DNA of 15,198 bases, taken from positions 1 through 15,198 of the forward strand of contig JAGGUH010000070.1 in the NCBI GenBank assembly GCA_021158645.1, in the 5' to 3' direction. Of the stretch, positions 13,296 through 15,198 are shown piece by piece. Position 1 is the first letter of the stretch. The number at the start of each line of letters is the position of its first letter. Made by a program: the position numbers and the translations under genes. The DNA is from a bacterium. GTDB lineage: Bacteria; Patescibacteriota; Minisyncoccia; UBA6257; JAGGUH01. Under the pieces are notes generated by a model. It did not search any database. It was not told the DNA's origin and saw nothing but the letters and a program-made list of their open reading frames with translations.

Positions 13296-14111
13296 TTAAA
13301 ACAAAGTTAAATATAAATCTACAATTTGATTTTCAAAAAGGAAAGTTAAAAAAATTGCCAAACTTAAAAATGGCAAAAATGGAATTTTTGATTTGATTGT
13401 TTTCCCAAAAAAGAAAATTAAAATTAAAGAAAGAAAGCCGCCAATTAAAAATGATAAATTGAAAACTAAAATTGATACAGGCCAAGCAAATAAAAAACAA
13501 GAAATTGCCATTGTCTTGGCATCGCCAAGCCCTAAAAATTTTTCTTTCGTTTTTTGGCAAAACAACCACATTGGCAAACCAAAAATTAATCCTCCAACTA
13601 AATGATTTAAAATTCTTAAATCAAATTGAGGAAAAATTTTCCAAATATAATGCGAAGGAATTTGAAAGAAAATAACCGTAATTAAACTCAATAAAAAAAA
13701 CAAATCCAAAAGTTGGTTTGGTACAAATTGATGCTTTAAATCAATAAAAGAAAGAACCAATAAATCAGAAAAAATCAAAAACCATAAAAGAAACAAAAAT
13801 AAACTTGGGGAAGTTTTTAGAAATATTATTACCGCTAAAATACCTGAAAGAATTTCAACTATTGGATAAATAAAGGAAATTTTTTTTCCACACCAACGAC
13901 ACTTACCTTTTAAAATCAAAAAACTTAAAACTGGGATTAAATCTTTAACTAAAAGTTTTCTTTTACAATAAGGACATCTCGATCTGCCAGAAATTATCTT
14001 AAAGATGTTAAATTTTTTATTTGGTTGATATCTAAAAATTAAAACATTTAAAAAACTTCCCCAAGTTAAGCCAAAAAAAAACAAAAGAAAATAAAAAATT
14101 TTTCCCTCCAT
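13296..14111 (-). CDS. pilD: Prepilin peptidase / N-methyltransferase (PilD, A24 family)
   Basis: This 271-residue polytopic inner-membrane aspartic protease cleaves the short leader of prepilins and methylates the new N-terminus. It has the full bacterial form. An N-terminal methylase-type domain shows G-S-F-L-N-V-L-I-F-R-Y-Q-P (18-30) and two zinc Cys pairs, CPYC (46-49) and CRWC (71-74). These are followed by membrane helices with the catalytic Asp124 in SFIDLKHQFVPN and Asp197 in the GLGDAK motif (194-199). Its substrates are probably the two prepilins on either side. It lies between the major pilin gene (26-base gap) and the minor pilin gene in the same operon. Confidence 0.93.
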   Translation of the reverse strand: MEGKIFYFLLFFFGLTWGSFLNVLIFRYQPNKKFNIFKIISGRSRCPYCKRKLLVKDLIPVLSFLILKGKCRWCGKKISFIYPIVEILSGILAVIIFLKTSPSLFLFLLWFLIFSDLLVLSFIDLKHQFVPNQLLDLFFLLSLITVIFFQIPSHYIWKIFPQFDLRILNHLVGGLIFGLPMWLFCQKTKEKFLGLGDAKTMAISCFLFAWPVSILVFNLSFLIGGFLSLILIFFFGKTIKSKIPFLPFLSLAIFLTFLFENQIVDLYLTLF

Positions 14112-14137
14112 TAAAAAACTATAAAATTTTTTAGAAC

Positions 14138-14584
14138 TTATTTAAATGAAACGCAATAATTCTGATTATTAACGCAATCACAATTCAAACCTGCACTACA
14201 AGTGGCAGTATCAGGGGCTTTATAGTTTGCTGGACAATTATTGGCATCTTCTAAATGAGCCTGCATAACATATCGTTGGCCATCATCACAAAAAGTATAA
14301 TCATAATTCGGATTTCCTGGCAATGGATCCTGTGGAAGTTGAGAAGTAATACCAGCCAACGCGTTTTCCAAATTATTCCAACCATCAACCATAGGATATG
14401 TATTATTGTTTTGAACATAATACACTTCCAATGATGACTGGACTGTTCTTAAATCAGAAATTCGCCGAGCATCTCTTGCCTTTTTTCTTGCCCCTCCCAA
14501 GCCAACCATTAACGCTGAAGCCAAAATAGAAATAATCGCTACTACTACTAAAAGTTCAATCAAAGTAAAAGATTTTTTGGACAT
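14138..14584 (-). CDS. Major type IV pilin-like protein with six cysteines
   Basis: A 148-residue prepilin: leader MSKKS, then FTLIELLVVVAIISILASAL, the classical class III signal with Ser at the cleavage site and Glu at mature position 5. The amphipathic stem continues as G-A-R-K-K-A-R-D-A-R-R-I-S-D-L-R-T-V-Q-S-S-L-E-V-Y-Y, shared by GspG/PilE-like pilins, followed by N-N-N-T-Y-P and a P-Q-D-P-L-P-G-N-P-N-Y-D-Y block that commonly forms the pilin loop in CPR and GspG proteins. The C-terminal part has six Cys (99, 117, 129, 135, 137, 144), which could make three disulfides in the outer domain. It follows pilC after a hairpin-containing gap and precedes pilD, and probably forms the pilus fibre. 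Confidence 0.88.
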   Translation of the reverse strand: MSKKSFTLIELLVVVAIISILASALMVGLGGARKKARDARRISDLRTVQSSLEVYYVQNNNTYPMVDGWNNLENALAGITSQLPQDPLPGNPNYDYTFCDDGQRYVMQAHLEDANNCPANYKAPDTATCSAGLNCDCVNNQNYCVSFK

Positions 14585-14603
14585 ATTCTATATATTAACA
14601 TTT

Positions 14604-14643
14604 TCGATATATCGGATATATTGTGAATATATCGATATATCGA
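14604..14643 (-). other. Long AT-rich hairpin between pilC and the major pilin gene
   Basis: The arms 14604-14622 and 14626-14643 are complementary over 18 bp with a single bulged G, around a 3-base loop (GTG on the plus strand). The arms are made of ATATATCG units. In the minus-strand mRNA the hairpin would sit in the 72-base gap between the pilC stop and the pilin start. On that strand it lacks a trailing U tract, so it is more likely an RNA-stability or processing element than a terminator. On the plus strand it is followed by six T, but no plus-strand gene is there. Confidence 0.55.
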
Positions 14644-14656
14644 TTTTTTGCGACCT

Positions 14657-15198
14657 TTAAACTGATAACACTAAACTATAAATAGGCCAAAGAATGGCAA
14701 CAATTAACACTGCAACAAAAACTCCTAATATAATTATTATAATCGGTTGAATTAATTCTGACAATGTGGATAAAGTTGCTTCAACCTCGTCTTGATAAAA
14801 TTGAGAAATTTTCTCTGATAGTTCATCAATCTTTCCAGTTTCTTCTCCAATAGCAATCATAGAACCAACTAATTCGTCAAAAATATCTGAATGAGCAAGA
14901 ATTAAACTTGAAAACGATTCTCCTCTTCTTATTCCATCAGCAATTTCAAAAGATGCTTCTTTAAAAACGCTGTTCGAAGCAATTCCTCCAGCCATTTCAA
15001 CTGCGGTTGGAATTGAAATACCACCTTTTATCAAAACCGCCACTCCTTGAAAAAATCTAATAAGGGAAATTTTTCTAAAAAGTTCGCCAAAAATAGGTAG
15101 TTTCAATTGAATTTCTGACCATAATGTCCTTCCTTCTTTGGTACGAAAATAATTTATTAAAGAAATAATAAAGAAAATAAGAATTAGAATAATTATCC
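14657..15198 (-). CDS. pilC: Type IV pilus platform protein PilC (GspF family), C-terminal part
   Basis: The minus-strand frame is open to the window edge, so the 179 residues seen are the C-terminal half; the TTG at 15106 is internal. The visible part begins in a membrane helix (IIILILIFFIISLINYF), then R-T-K-E-G-R-T-L-W and L-K-L-P-I-F-G-E-L-F-R-K. It continues with the second GspF domain: FFQGVAVLIKGGISIPTAVE, A-G-G-I-A-S-N-S-V-F, G-E-S-F-S-S-L and IGEETGKIDELSEKISQFYQDEV. The final membrane helix is near P-I-I-I-I-I-L-G-V-F-V-A-V-L-I-V-A-I-L-W-P-I-Y. PilC forms the inner-membrane platform on which pilins are assembled by the PilB ATPase, which would lie beyond the window. Confidence 0.92.
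   Translation of the reverse strand, partial: IIILILIFFIISLINYFRTKEGRTLWSEIQLKLPIFGELFRKISLIRFFQGVAVLIKGGISIPTAVEMAGGIASNSVFKEASFEIADGIRRGESFSSLILAHSDIFDELVGSMIAIGEETGKIDELSEKISQFYQDEVEATLSTLSELIQPIIIIILGVFVAVLIVAILWPIYSLVLSV

Noticed and set aside
1..15198. UGA recoding (Gracilibacteria/SR1 code)
   Set aside because: TGA closes rplY and the RodZ-like gene at sensible places. Gly and Trp are coded normally.

Overview
This AT-rich window (by eye about a quarter G+C) looks like a chromosomal segment of a Candidate Phyla Radiation (Patescibacteria) bacterium, most likely on the Parcubacteria side. The case rests on the gene mix: a DUF4012 membrane protein, a PEGA-domain membrane protein with the typical CPR N-terminus, an archease, an archaeal-type class I fructose-bisphosphate aldolase, a RodZ-like HTH protein translationally coupled to mnmA, and a type IV pilus cluster. 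Genes are tightly packed and mostly lack Shine-Dalgarno sequences. TGA is used as a stop (rplY, rodZ-like), so this is not a UGA-recoding Gracilibacteria/SR1 lineage.

Layout. 1-1310 (+): the end of a TauE/SafE permease, a weak terminator, and an ACR3/bile-acid-symporter-type permease. 1351-3268 (-): a decayed defence locus. It holds the N-terminal third of a DpnA-like adenine methyltransferase, an intact PLD-nuclease protein with a DpnI-type C-terminal winged helix, an overlapping 77-residue protein, the C-terminal part of a DpnII/MboI-family endonuclease, and a small ORF broken by one base. 3269-3940: a very AT-rich divergent intergenic region holding a GC-rich 11-bp tandem array that starts with an inverted copy. 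3941-8980 (+): aldolase, ribosomal protein bL25, a coiled-coil lytic transglycosylase and a DUF4012 protein. 8952-11075 (-): mnmA, RodZ-like and archease. 11337-12611 (+): PEGA protein. 12780-15198 (-): type IV pilus genes in the order pilC (cut by the window), major pilin, prepilin peptidase, minor pilin.

The most interesting part is the defence locus. The flanking pieces come from a DpnII-type (GATC) restriction-modification system that can no longer methylate or cut. Between them is an apparently intact nuclease whose reader domain resembles that of DpnI, the enzyme that cuts methylated GATC. In Streptococcus pneumoniae, DpnI and DpnII are alternative cassettes at one locus. This window may show a similar swap built with a different (PLD-type) nuclease. 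The architecture is visible here; the specificity is inference.

A second pattern is a shared promoter layout: three genes (aldolase, DUF4012, RodZ-like) each have a -35 box, 16 bp, a -10 box, then exactly 8 bases before ATG. This predicts leaderless or nearly leaderless mRNAs.
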